In this document: positions 33,081 to 41,353 of the stretch, piece after piece
Numbering within the stretch: position 1 is the stretch's first letter
How the letters are laid out: each line of letters opens with the position of its first letter
Assembly (NCBI GenBank): GCA_902781505.1
Contig: CACZJL010000011.1
Location: forward strand, 1-57,798
DNA: 57,798 bases
Source: an uncultured Lachnospiraceae bacterium
GTDB lineage: Bacteria; Bacillota; Clostridia; Lachnospirales; Lachnospiraceae
Direction of reading: 5' to 3'
Position numbers and translations under genes: made by a program
The notes under the pieces: generated by a model
Database searches by the model: none
What the model was told of the DNA's origin: nothing
What the model saw: the letters and a program-made list of their open reading frames with translations, nothing else

Positions 33081-33968
33081 TTATATCGATTTCTTCAATT
33101 CATCTAAAAGCATCAACATCTCTTCGGTTGGTTCTTTTGAATAAAGGATACCGTACTCAATCTTACCGGCGCCCTTTAAAGGAACGTTCACGAGAGCTGG
33201 GTGCAAATGTTCCCAGCATCCAAGCGACAACAGCAGATGATTGTCCTGTGCGCAGTCATTGAACAGATTCATATCGTAGAAATGAGGGATGTCAACGAGT
33301 GTTACATTCTCCTGAGCCAGAAGCTTTTTTCTGACCTTGTCGATAGCAGGAGAATCATCCTTAAAGCACATATAGACGTCTTCGCCTGACAAATCCTTCA
33401 TGGTAAGCTCTTTGCGCTTGGCAAATCTGTGATTAATCGGAACCGCAAGGCAGACCGGATAGGTCGCAATCGGCAGGAAATTCACCACTTTCAGCTGAGA
33501 CTTTGAGTCGCATGGACCGACGATAAAATCAAACTTCTCGCCAATCGCATTAATTTCAGACATCAGATTCTCATGGCTGTCATCAAATGGAATCAGCTGC
33601 AGGGAAAAGCTCTTGAAGCTTTCACCCAAGGTGTACCAGAGCTCCATAAATTTCGTTCCGGGGAACAGCATGGATGTACCGATGCGGAAGGACTTGTGCG
33701 CTGCATTGCTGATTGCCTTCGCCTCATCTATCGCGTGCGCGGAGTAATCAAACAGAAACTTCGCGTGCTTGTAGATGACCTCGCCGGCAGCAGTCAGCTC
33801 AATTCCATGATTGGAACGGTTAAACAGCACAAGATTAAGATCCTTTTCAAGGGAATTGATCTGCTTCATCACCGCGGTAGAAGAAATATACAGTTTATCA
33901 GCAGCCTTACTGAAGCTGCCGCAGTCTGCCACGCAGACCAACGATTCTAACTGGCTGTTATAAAGCAT
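33081..33968 (-). CDS. LysR family transcription regulator
   Basis: This 295-residue protein has an N-terminal winged helix-turn-helix (YNSQLESLVCVADCGSFSKAADKLYISSTAVMKQINSLEKDL, residues about 3-46) and a periplasmic-binding-like effector domain (about 90-290). The ligand is unknown. GGAGG 5 bases before ATG 33968 sets the start. It is convergent with symporter 2, with 33 bases between stops and no clear terminator between them. Confidence 0.92.
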   Translation of the reverse strand: MLYNSQLESLVCVADCGSFSKAADKLYISSTAVMKQINSLEKDLNLVLFNRSNHGIELTAAGEVIYKHAKFLFDYSAHAIDEAKAISNAAHKSFRIGTSMLFPGTKFMELWYTLGESFKSFSLQLIPFDDSHENLMSEINAIGEKFDFIVGPCDSKSQLKVVNFLPIATYPVCLAVPINHRFAKRKELTMKDLSGEDVYMCFKDDSPAIDKVRKKLLAQENVTLVDIPHFYDMNLFNDCAQDNHLLLSLGCWEHLHPALVNVPLKGAGKIEYGILYSKEPTEEMLMLLDELKKSI

Positions 33969-34035
33969 GATGTCCTCCATTCGTGCATAAACCGTTTGTT
34001 AATACCACTGTAGCGTGATTTCAGACAGGTGTCAA

Positions 34036-34104
34036 GCATTTGCCTATGAAGGAGAAAGCATCTACAACTACCTGCAGGTGGAGTACACCGACCGCGTACA
34101 ATAA
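34036..34104 (+). pseudogene. Remnant of a spermidine synthase-like gene (C-terminally cut fragment)
   Basis: The reading frame encodes YEGESIYNYLQV followed shortly by a stop at 34102-34104. That segment resembles the conserved ES-x-YNYxQV motif near the start of the spermidine synthase-like domain. There is no start codon or ribosome binding site, and the rest of the gene is missing. The fragment ends 5 bases before the MarR promoter. I infer a deletion scar; the family call is from memory of the motif. Confidence 0.45.
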
Positions 34105-34109
34105 AATAC

Positions 34110-34139
34110 TTGACATTTAAGTAGCATACTACATATAAT
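34110..34139 (+). promoter_or_regulatory. Promoter of the MarR-ABC exporter operon
   Basis: Consensus TTGACA (34110-34115) and TATAAT (34134-34139) with an 18-base spacer. Confidence 0.85.
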
Positions 34140-34170
34140 GTAGCATGCTACTTTTATTGTAGTAAGCTAC
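34121..34170 (+). promoter_or_regulatory. Three phased MarR-type operators
   Basis: Three 12-bp inverted repeats, GTAGCATACTAC (34121-34132), GTAGCATGCTAC (34140-34151) and GTAGTAAGCTAC (34159-34170), start exactly 19 bp apart. The first lies in the promoter spacer, the second abuts the -10 box and the third is downstream. They are almost certainly bound by the MarR protein encoded next. Confidence 0.85.
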
Positions 34171-34229
34171 ATATTAATGTAACAGGAACTGGCCCGGCTT
34201 CAAAGTCCGGTCCAGGAAAGGAACGCGAC

Positions 34230-34694
34230 ATGAGTTTCAAACAAGACGTTGACAGAATGCCGATGGGAATGAAGTTTCGAATGATTCATATGTGGATGAA
34301 AGATCTGATCAATCAGAGATTTTCCGAGGAAAACCTCACCGGTGGACAGATTGGAATCCTGTTTTACTTACATGGTCATGCAGATCATCCGGTGAATCAG
34401 AAAGAACTTTGTGAAGCCATCCGTGTAACACATCCAACAATGATTGGATTTCTCGATCGCCTCGAGGAAAAGGGAATGATTGAAAGACAGGTCAATCCCG
34501 AGAATAAAAAAAGTCGGATTGTACAGATGACTGATAAGGCGAAGGCCGTGGTGAGAGACCACTGCAACTACCACGAGGAACTTCAGGCGAACCTCGTGGA
34601 AGGAATGAGCAAAGCAGAGGCAGAAGAACTTGATCGACTTCTTGCAATTGCCTGCAAAAATCTCGAAAGAAAGAAGGAAGGAAGAAATGATTAA
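34230..34694 (+). CDS. MarR family transcription regulator
   Basis: This 154-residue winged-helix repressor has the recognition region VNQKELCEAIRVTHPTMIGFLDRLEEKGMIERQVNPENKKSR and flanking dimerisation helices. It should repress its own operon through the three phased palindromes and release on binding a drug or metabolite. Its stop lies inside the start of the first ABC gene (8-base overlap), so regulator and exporter are translationally coupled. AAAGGA precedes the start. Confidence 0.92.
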   Translation: MSFKQDVDRMPMGMKFRMIHMWMKDLINQRFSEENLTGGQIGILFYLHGHADHPVNQKELCEAIRVTHPTMIGFLDRLEEKGMIERQVNPENKKSRIVQMTDKAKAVVRDHCNYHEELQANLVEGMSKAEAEELDRLLAIACKNLERKKEGRND

Positions 34695-36432
34695 AACCAT
34701 TTTATCTCAGATCAAAGACTTCAAATTTCCGACCATCATGACACCTGTCAGCATGCTCGGTGAAGTTATCTGCGAAATGATCATCCCGGTCCTCATGGGA
34801 CGAATCGTTGACCTTGGTATCAACGGCGGTGACATGGGATTTATCATCCGCACAGGCCTGATCATGCTCGTTGTAGCAATCATCGGCCTCATCTTCGGTG
34901 TGCTCGGCGGCTTTTACGGAGCCAGAGCCAGTGCCGGACTTGCGAAGAACTTAAGAAAGGCAATGTTTGACAACATTCAGTCATTCTCATTTGCCAATAT
35001 CGACAAGTTCTCCTCAAGCAGCCTTGTAACAAGACTGACCACCGACGTCAGCAACATCCAGAACGCATTCATGATGATCTTACGAATGGGTATGAGAGCA
35101 CCAGCCTCCATGGTAGTTGCGATGGTCATGTCCTTTGTCATCAGCCCGCAGCTTGCAAGCATCTATCTCGTAGCAGTCATCCTCCTTGCGATATTCCTGG
35201 GATTTACCATGAAGGCAGCAGGCAAATACTTCGAAGCCGTATTTGAAAAGTACGACCTCTTAAACGAGTCTGTTCAGGAAAACGTCAACGCAATCCGCGT
35301 CGTTAAGGCATATGTCCGCGAAGATACAGAAATTGGCAAATTCAAGAAAGCAGCCTACAACATTTACCTGATGTTCGTGCAGGCTGAATTAAAGGTAGCA
35401 ACCGTGCTCCCAGTCATGATGACAGCAGTATACACATGTATCCTCTTAATCAGCTGGTTCGGTGCGCACCTCATCATCTCCGAAACCTTAACAACAGGTA
35501 ACTTAATGTCCCTGTTAACATATTGCATGAACATCCTCATGTCCCTGATGATGCTCTCCCTCGTATTTGTCATGATTACAATGTCCGAAGCAAGTGCACG
35601 TCGTATCGCAGAGGTAATCAACGAAGAGTCTTCCCTTACAAATCCTGCTGAGCCAAAGATGGAAGTAGCAGACGGAAGCATCTCCTTTGAGCACGTTGAT
35701 TTTGCTTACTCAAAGACAGCAAAAGAGCCTGTTCTTAAGGATATCGACCTCTCCATCAAATCCGGTGAAACCATCGGAATCATCGGTGGTACCGGTTCTG
35801 CGAAGTCCAGTCTTGTCAACTTAATCAGCCGTCTTTACGACGTAACCAAGGGTTCTTTAAAAGTAGGCGGTGTGGATGTTCGTGAATACGACATGGAAGC
35901 CTTAAGAAATCAGGTTTCTGTCGTATTGCAGAAGAACGTCCTGTTCTCAGGAACCATTTTAGATAACTTAAGATGGGGCGACAAAAACGCCACAGAAGAA
36001 GAGTGCAAGCGTGCCTGTGAAATCGCCTGCGCTGACGAATTTATCGAAAAGATGCCACAGAAATACAACACCTACATCGAACAGGGTGGTGCCAACGTTT
36101 CCGGTGGCCAGAAGCAGAGATTATGTATCGCAAGAGCTCTCTTAAAGAAGCCAAAGATCTTAATATTTGATGACTCAACAAGTGCCGTAGATACAACAAC
36201 GGATGCCAAAATCCGTACCGCACTTGCAACAGAAATTCCGGATACAACCAAGATCATCATCGCACAGCGTGTTTCCTCCGTTGAGCAGTGTGACCGCATC
36301 ATCGTCATGGAAGACGGTAAGGTTGCAGGATTTGATACACCGGAGAATCTGTATAAGAACAATAGCATTTACCGCGAAGTATACGACTCACAGAATGGCT
36401 CTGATGAAGCGGACTTCGACGAAAAGAATTAA
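34687..36432 (+). CDS. ABC exporter half-transporter with degenerate ATPase site
   Basis: This 581-residue protein has six transmembrane helices (about 15-300) followed by an ATPase domain. The Walker A is GGTGSAKSS with Ala372 where Gly is canonical, the residue after Walker B is Asp496 (LIFDDSTSAVD) rather than Glu, and the switch is IAQR with Gln527 instead of His. The signature VSGGQKQR is intact. This is the catalytically weak subunit of a heterodimeric multidrug-type exporter, partnered by the next gene 12 bases downstream. The start overlaps the MarR stop. Confidence 0.93.
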   Translation: MIKTILSQIKDFKFPTIMTPVSMLGEVICEMIIPVLMGRIVDLGINGGDMGFIIRTGLIMLVVAIIGLIFGVLGGFYGARASAGLAKNLRKAMFDNIQSFSFANIDKFSSSSLVTRLTTDVSNIQNAFMMILRMGMRAPASMVVAMVMSFVISPQLASIYLVAVILLAIFLGFTMKAAGKYFEAVFEKYDLLNESVQENVNAIRVVKAYVREDTEIGKFKKAAYNIYLMFVQAELKVATVLPVMMTAVYTCILLISWFGAHLIISETLTTGNLMSLLTYCMNILMSLMMLSLVFVMITMSEASARRIAEVINEESSLTNPAEPKMEVADGSISFEHVDFAYSKTAKEPVLKDIDLSIKSGETIGIIGGTGSAKSSLVNLISRLYDVTKGSLKVGGVDVREYDMEALRNQVSVVLQKNVLFSGTILDNLRWGDKNATEEECKRACEIACADEFIEKMPQKYNTYIEQGGANVSGGQKQRLCIARALLKKPKILIFDDSTSAVDTTTDAKIRTALATEIPDTTKIIIAQRVSSVEQCDRIIVMEDGKVAGFDTPENLYKNNSIYREVYDSQNGSDEADFDEKN

Positions 36433-36444
36433 GGAGGTGTCAGT

Positions 36445-38370
36445 ATGGCAGAAGAAAAAGTTGTAAAAATTCAGCCACGTCGTGGCGCCAAAGGACCTCG
36501 TCCGAAGCTTGATCATCCGTGGAAGCTCTTCTTCCGCGTGATGGGTTACGTATTCCGTGACTACAAGCTGCAGATGATTTTAGTAATCGCCTGCATCTTC
36601 ACATCCGTTTTCGCCAATGTGCAGGGAACGATGTTCACAAAGACACTGATTGACAGCTACATCACACCGATGATTGGCCAGGCCAATCCTGATTACAGCC
36701 CGCTGCTCCACGCAATGGCGCGCGTCGCAATATTTTATGGAATCGGCATTGGTGCCGCGCTTCTTCAGGCGGTTTTAATGACTTACACTACACAGGGAAC
36801 CTTAAGAAACCTGCGTGAAGAGCTCTTCGAGCACATGGAAAAGCTTCCAATCAAGTATTTTGATACGAATGCGCACGGCGACATCATGTCTGTGTACACA
36901 AATGATATTGACACCCTCCGTCAGATGATTTCCCAGTCCATCACTCAGGTGCTGAACTCCATCATCACGGTTGTCTCCATCATCGCAATGATGCTTGTGT
37001 TAAGTATCCCTCTTACCCTGCTTTCCATCGCGATGGTCGGCGTGATGTTCTTCGCTTCCGCGAAGGCGTCCAAGGTTTCCGGTAAGAATTTCGTAGCGCA
37101 GCAGTCTAACTTAGGTAAGCTCAACGGTTTCATCGAGGAGACGATGTCCGGCCAGAAGGTTGTTAAGGTCTTCTGTCATGAGGACGAATCCGTTGAGAGG
37201 TTTGATGAGATGAATGAAGCCCTCTACCAGGCAGCTTATAAGGCAAATGCCTATGCGTCTATTTTAGGTCCTATCAATGCGCAGCTGGGCAATACATCAT
37301 ATGTGCTCTGTGCGTTAGTCGGCGGTCTGCTTGCGTTAAATTCATTTGCCGGGTTCACGGTAGGTGCGCTTGCATCCTTCCTGACGTTTAACAAGAGTTT
37401 CTCTATGCCAATCAACCAGATTGCAACGCAGTTCAACTCGATTTTAATGGCGCTTGCCGGTGCCGACCGAATCTTCAAGCTTCTTGATGAAGAGGTTGAA
37501 TCCGACGAGGGTTACGTAAAGCTTGTGAATATGGAAGAGCAGGATGGCAAGATGGTCGAGACACCTAAGCACACAGAACACTGGGCATGGAAGCATGTTC
37601 ATTCTGATGGGCGCGTGGAATACCGCGAGATGAAGGGTGAGGTTGTCTTTGAGGACGTCGACTTCGGATATAACGAGGAAAAGGTGGTTCTTCACGAGAT
37701 TAACATGTTTGCCCATCCGGGCCAGAAGATTGCGCTTGTCGGCTCTACCGGCGCCGGTAAGACAACCATCACGAACCTGATTAATCGTTTTTATGATATT
37801 CAGAAGGGGAAGATTCGCTATGACGGCATCAATATTGAGAAGATCAGTAAGGATGACCTTCGTCACTCCCTCGGTATGGTTCTGCAGGATACGCACCTGT
37901 TCACCGGCACGGTTCGTGAGAATATCCTCTATGGTAAGCTGGATGCGACCGAGGACGAAGTTATCGCAGCAGCGAAACTGGCAAATGCAGATGGTTTTAT
38001 CCGCCGTCTTCCAGACGGCTATGATACGATGCTGACCGGCGATGGTGCCAACCTCTCCCAGGGCCAGAGACAGCTTCTTGCAATTGCCCGTGCGGCAATT
38101 GCAGATCCTCCGGTACTGATTCTCGATGAGGCGACATCTTCTATCGATACCCGTACCGAGAAGATTGTTCAGGAAGGTATGGACAAGCTGATGCATGGCC
38201 GTACAACCTTCGTTATCGCTCACCGTCTTTCAACAATCCGCAACTCCGACTGCATCATGGTTATGGAGCAGGGCCGCATCATCGAGCGCGGCAACCACGA
38301 CGAGCTGCTTGAGAAGAAGGGCAGATACTACCAGCTCTACACAGGTAAGAAGGCAGAGTTAGGAGCGTAA
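36445..38370 (+). CDS. ABC exporter half-transporter with canonical ATPase site
   Basis: The 641-residue partner has a longer N terminus, six transmembrane helices, an insertion of about 45 residues before the ATPase domain, canonical Walker A (GSTGAGKTT), Walker B with catalytic Glu (LILDEATSSID) and H-loop IAHRLSTI. Its signature is altered to LSQGQRQ. Combined with the preceding subunit, one composite site has all canonical residues and the other is degenerate, as in BmrCD-like exporters. AAGGAGG precedes the start. Confidence 0.94.
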   Translation: MAEEKVVKIQPRRGAKGPRPKLDHPWKLFFRVMGYVFRDYKLQMILVIACIFTSVFANVQGTMFTKTLIDSYITPMIGQANPDYSPLLHAMARVAIFYGIGIGAALLQAVLMTYTTQGTLRNLREELFEHMEKLPIKYFDTNAHGDIMSVYTNDIDTLRQMISQSITQVLNSIITVVSIIAMMLVLSIPLTLLSIAMVGVMFFASAKASKVSGKNFVAQQSNLGKLNGFIEETMSGQKVVKVFCHEDESVERFDEMNEALYQAAYKANAYASILGPINAQLGNTSYVLCALVGGLLALNSFAGFTVGALASFLTFNKSFSMPINQIATQFNSILMALAGADRIFKLLDEEVESDEGYVKLVNMEEQDGKMVETPKHTEHWAWKHVHSDGRVEYREMKGEVVFEDVDFGYNEEKVVLHEINMFAHPGQKIALVGSTGAGKTTITNLINRFYDIQKGKIRYDGINIEKISKDDLRHSLGMVLQDTHLFTGTVRENILYGKLDATEDEVIAAAKLANADGFIRRLPDGYDTMLTGDGANLSQGQRQLLAIARAAIADPPVLILDEATSSIDTRTEKIVQEGMDKLMHGRTTFVIAHRLSTIRNSDCIMVMEQGRIIERGNHDELLEKKGRYYQLYTGKKAELGA

Positions 38371-38470
38371 GAGCCTTGCGCCGTGGCCGCGCAAGCGGAC
38401 CACTTTGAGCTGATACGTCGTGTCGCGGCGTGCTTTATGGAATATATTACAGATAAAGAGGGCATGAACA

Positions 38471-39010
38471 ATGGCTGTTAATTGCGGTAAGAGACAATGG
38501 CATATTTGCATAGCTAGTATAGTTTTGACCACGATAGTAAGTTTCTTATTTTGCCTAATGGCAGACGGAGGTCCGGAGGTTCAAGACATTACTTTGTCAA
38601 TGATGACAAGGTATTGCCTTGGAATAGTATTGTGTTTTGTTGGACCGGCAATGATATCGTACCTGTACACATGGATTATTTATGAAAAAAATAAAGATGT
38701 GTTGGTTAGAACATTGAGAATTAATTTGATTTGTCAGATGCAATATATCATATTCATTACATTTAGCAGGATAACAGATTTACACAATTGCGGATATAAT
38801 CCGCTGGGACCATTTTTGCTTATTATGTCGATGAGTATAGCTGTAATCATCAGGTTAGTTGCAGTTTATAAAAATAATCAGATTAAGAAGCCACATATTT
38901 TAAAAAGACTAATTACAATTGCTTTAATTGTGTTGATGAATTATGCGAATTTATTGTATCTGACTAACATAATGGTTCAGCTATGTACGCTACCGGGATT
39001 TCGTTCGTAA
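38471..39010 (+). CDS. Unknown integral membrane protein
   Basis: I do not recognise this 179-residue protein. It has about five hydrophobic helices, with short loops and a basic cytosolic loop KNNQIKKPHILKR. Its codons are markedly A+T-richer than the ABC genes before it, which suggests recent acquisition or weak expression. The start has AGAGGG about 8 bases upstream. A GC-rich hairpin CTTGCGC/GCGCAAG (38375-38395) lies between it and the ABC genes. Function unknown. Confidence 0.65.
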   Translation: MAVNCGKRQWHICIASIVLTTIVSFLFCLMADGGPEVQDITLSMMTRYCLGIVLCFVGPAMISYLYTWIIYEKNKDVLVRTLRINLICQMQYIIFITFSRITDLHNCGYNPLGPFLLIMSMSIAVIIRLVAVYKNNQIKKPHILKRLITIALIVLMNYANLLYLTNIMVQLCTLPGFRS

Positions 39011-39019
39011 CTGACTGCT

Positions 39020-39055
39020 CCCACAGGCAAGCCTGTGGGTAATGGATCGTTTTTG
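39020..39055 (+). terminator. Weak terminator hairpin
   Basis: CCCACAGGC (39020-39028) pairs perfectly with GCCTGTGGG (39031-39039) across a 2-base loop; a TTTTT run follows only at about 39050, so termination may be inefficient. Confidence 0.5.
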
Positions 39056-39085
39056 CAGGTATAGATAAAATTTTGATTAGAGAAC

Positions 39086-39694
39086 TTATCTGAACTTTTT
39101 CAATTCTTCGCCGTCGCGTACTTTTCGCAGGCCCTCGCGGTGAGCGATGAGCATGAGAATGAGGGATGCGAGGCTTAGGAGGCCGCATTCTGCGCCCAAT
39201 GTCAGGAAGGCAACGACGGTGAAGACGGCCGGGATGACGATGGCGCCAAGTGGCAGGAAGCCAGTCACCAGGATGCAGAGCAGTCCGGCGGCGGAACTTA
39301 AAGTCCCGGCGAGCGGTGCGTAAAAAATGATGGAAGTGCAGGTCGCTGCGACACCTTTGCCGCCCTTGAATCTGTGCCAGAACGGATAGTTGTGGCCGAG
39401 AACGGCACCGAGCCCTGCATACATGATGACGATGCGGCCGATGCAGTCGCCAAACAGGCTGTAGGCAATCACGCATGGAATCACAGATTTCACAACGTCG
39501 CCGACCAGCACGAGGGCACCGTAAGGAAGACCAGCGTTCGCGGCGACATTTGCCGCGCCAGGATTATGAGAGCCGTATTTGTAAGGGCTCCTGCCGGTCA
39601 GCTTCGGAATGACGATGGCCGCGGTCAGCAGGCAGCCGAAGCAGTAGCCAAGGAGCAGGCTGATTGCGCGCCCCGTGATCAGTGTTGTGTTCAT
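39086..39694 (-). CDS. plsY: PlsY-family glycerol-3-phosphate acyltransferase
   Basis: PlsY transfers acyl groups from acyl-phosphate to glycerol-3-phosphate in phospholipid synthesis. The 202-residue protein has five or more helices and the family motifs in variant form: GSHNPGAANV (usually GSGNIGATNV), GHNYPFWHRFKGGKGVAAT and a C-terminal basic segment. The motif changes suggest a paralogue, possibly with altered acceptor. GGGGAGA precedes the start. The MATE gene lies 98 bases upstream on the same strand. Confidence 0.82.
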   Translation of the reverse strand: MNTTLITGRAISLLLGYCFGCLLTAAIVIPKLTGRSPYKYGSHNPGAANVAANAGLPYGALVLVGDVVKSVIPCVIAYSLFGDCIGRIVIMYAGLGAVLGHNYPFWHRFKGGKGVAATCTSIIFYAPLAGTLSSAAGLLCILVTGFLPLGAIVIPAVFTVVAFLTLGAECGLLSLASLILMLIAHREGLRKVRDGEELKKFR

Positions 39695-39792
39695 ATAAAT
39701 TCTCCCCTGAGATTATTTTTTAGTGTCACAAGAATTCCGCGCCTCCCGCAAGAGGCTGTGGTTTATGCCGCGCCTCCCGGTGAGGTCCGGTT

Positions 39793-41157
39793 TTATGCCG
39801 GTTTGTCCGCTGTAAGCGCCTCGACGTCTTCGCGGTACACTTTGCGGAAGAAGATGATGGAAAGCGTCACGGAGACGAATTCCGCAATGACAAAGGCCCA
39901 CCAGACGTTGTCGACGTTGCCTGTGAGGCTGAGCAGGTAGGCCGCAGGAATCAGCACAACGAGCTGACGTCCGAGGGACACAATCAGCGAGAAAATGCTG
40001 CGACTGAAGGCCTGGAAGATCGAGCCGAGCACGATGCTGAAAGCCGCCAGCGGGAAGTGAATCGCGATTGTGCGAAGTGCGTTGTCGCCGAGGTCAATCA
40101 TCTGGTCAGATGCGTTAAACATCTTAAGAAGCACCTGCGGAATCAGCTCGAACGTTGCCATGCCGACAATCATAATGCAGATGGCAAGCGTAACGGCGAA
40201 GCGCAGCGCCTCGTCGATTCGAGACTTTTTTTTCGCACCGAAATTGTAGGCGAGAACCGGAATCAGACCGTTGTTTAAGCCAAACAGCGGCATGAAGAAA
40301 AAGCTCTGCAGCTTAAAGTACACGCCAAAGACCGCCGTTGCGGTCGCGGAAAATGTCATTAAAATCAGGTTCATCAGATAGGTCATCACCGAGCCGACAG
40401 ACACCATCAGAATCGATGGGATGCCAACCGCATAAATTCTCTTGATAATATCCGCCTTCGGGTGAGTGATGGATGAAAAGCTGAGGGTGAGTTCCTTGTT
40501 AAACTTCAGGTTCAGGAATAATGCGAAGCAGGCTGCGACGCACTGTCCAATAACCGTCGCAAGAGCAGCACCGGTAACGCCAAGCTTTGGACAGCCAAGA
40601 AGACCGAAAATCATAATCGGATCCAGAATCAGATTCGTAATCGCACCGGTCAGCTGAGACGCCATGCTGAGCGTCGTGCGCCCGGTGGACTGAAGGAGTC
40701 GCTCTAATGTCACCTGATAGAAACAGCCAACAGAGCAGATGGTTACGACGCGCAGGTAATCCATTCCGAGCTGCCAGATTTCGGCATCGGAGGTCTGCGA
40801 GCCAATAAAAGCTTTAGCGCCGAACAGGCCGACACATAAGAAAATCAGGAAATTGATAAACGCCAGAAACAGGCCATTGTTGGCTGCGGCGTTGGAGCGG
40901 TCAAACTTCTTTTCCCCGAGTGAACGGGACAGGAGCGCATTGATACCAACCGCGGTTCCGGTGGCAAATGCAATCATCAGGTTCTGAATCGGATACGCCA
41001 CCGTGACCGCGGTCAGGGCCTTTTCCGAGAGCTGCGCAACGAAGATGGAATCCACGACGTTGTACATGGCCTGAACCAGCATGGAAATCATCATCGGAAG
41101 CGACATGTTTACAATCAGCTTCTTAACGGGCATCACGCCCATCTTATTTTCTTGCAT
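39793..41157 (-). CDS. MATE family efflux transporter
   Basis: This 454-residue protein has twelve hydrophobic helices in two six-helix halves. Typical MATE features are LSLPMMISMLVQAMYNVVDSIFVAQL at the N terminus, GAATNLILDP-like TGAITNLILDPIMIFG, and the second-half repeat. It should export drugs or metabolites in exchange for sodium or protons. AAAGGA precedes the start. It lies upstream of the PlsY-family gene and could be cotranscribed with it. Confidence 0.93.
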   Translation of the reverse strand: MQENKMGVMPVKKLIVNMSLPMMISMLVQAMYNVVDSIFVAQLSEKALTAVTVAYPIQNLMIAFATGTAVGINALLSRSLGEKKFDRSNAAANNGLFLAFINFLIFLCVGLFGAKAFIGSQTSDAEIWQLGMDYLRVVTICSVGCFYQVTLERLLQSTGRTTLSMASQLTGAITNLILDPIMIFGLLGCPKLGVTGAALATVIGQCVAACFALFLNLKFNKELTLSFSSITHPKADIIKRIYAVGIPSILMVSVGSVMTYLMNLILMTFSATATAVFGVYFKLQSFFFMPLFGLNNGLIPVLAYNFGAKKKSRIDEALRFAVTLAICIMIVGMATFELIPQVLLKMFNASDQMIDLGDNALRTIAIHFPLAAFSIVLGSIFQAFSRSIFSLIVSLGRQLVVLIPAAYLLSLTGNVDNVWWAFVIAEFVSVTLSIIFFRKVYREDVEALTADKPA

Positions 41158-41260
41158 AATAGTCCTTTCTTTCTATATTCTCTAAGAAATTTTAGCCCAA
41201 CACCTGCGGAAAATCAAACCTCCTACATGAATTTCGTTCGAAAATCAAACCGCTTGGTAA

Positions 41261-41297
41261 AAAACTCCCCCGCCAGAGTTACCTGTTAGGGGAGTTT
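41261..41297 (-). terminator. Terminator after symporter 3
   Basis: On the minus strand AAACTCCCC pairs with GGGGAGTTT and a run of six T residues follows. Confidence 0.85.
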
Positions 41298-41353
41298 AAA
41301 AATTAATTCAGTTTGTGGCCCGCGCCCCCGCAAAGCCCGCTGGCCAAGAAATT

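Noticed and set aside
37444..38223. Long antisense frame (259 residues) inside the second ABC gene
   Set aside because: No ribosome binding site, no homology I recognise, and the sense strand encodes clear ATPase motifs.
38375..38395. GC-rich hairpin after the ABC operon as terminator
   Set aside because: The stem is good, but no T-run follows on either strand.
39374..39940. Plus-strand frame of 188 residues across the plsY and MATE ends
   Set aside because: Antisense to two well-supported membrane proteins, with atypical composition and no ribosome binding site.
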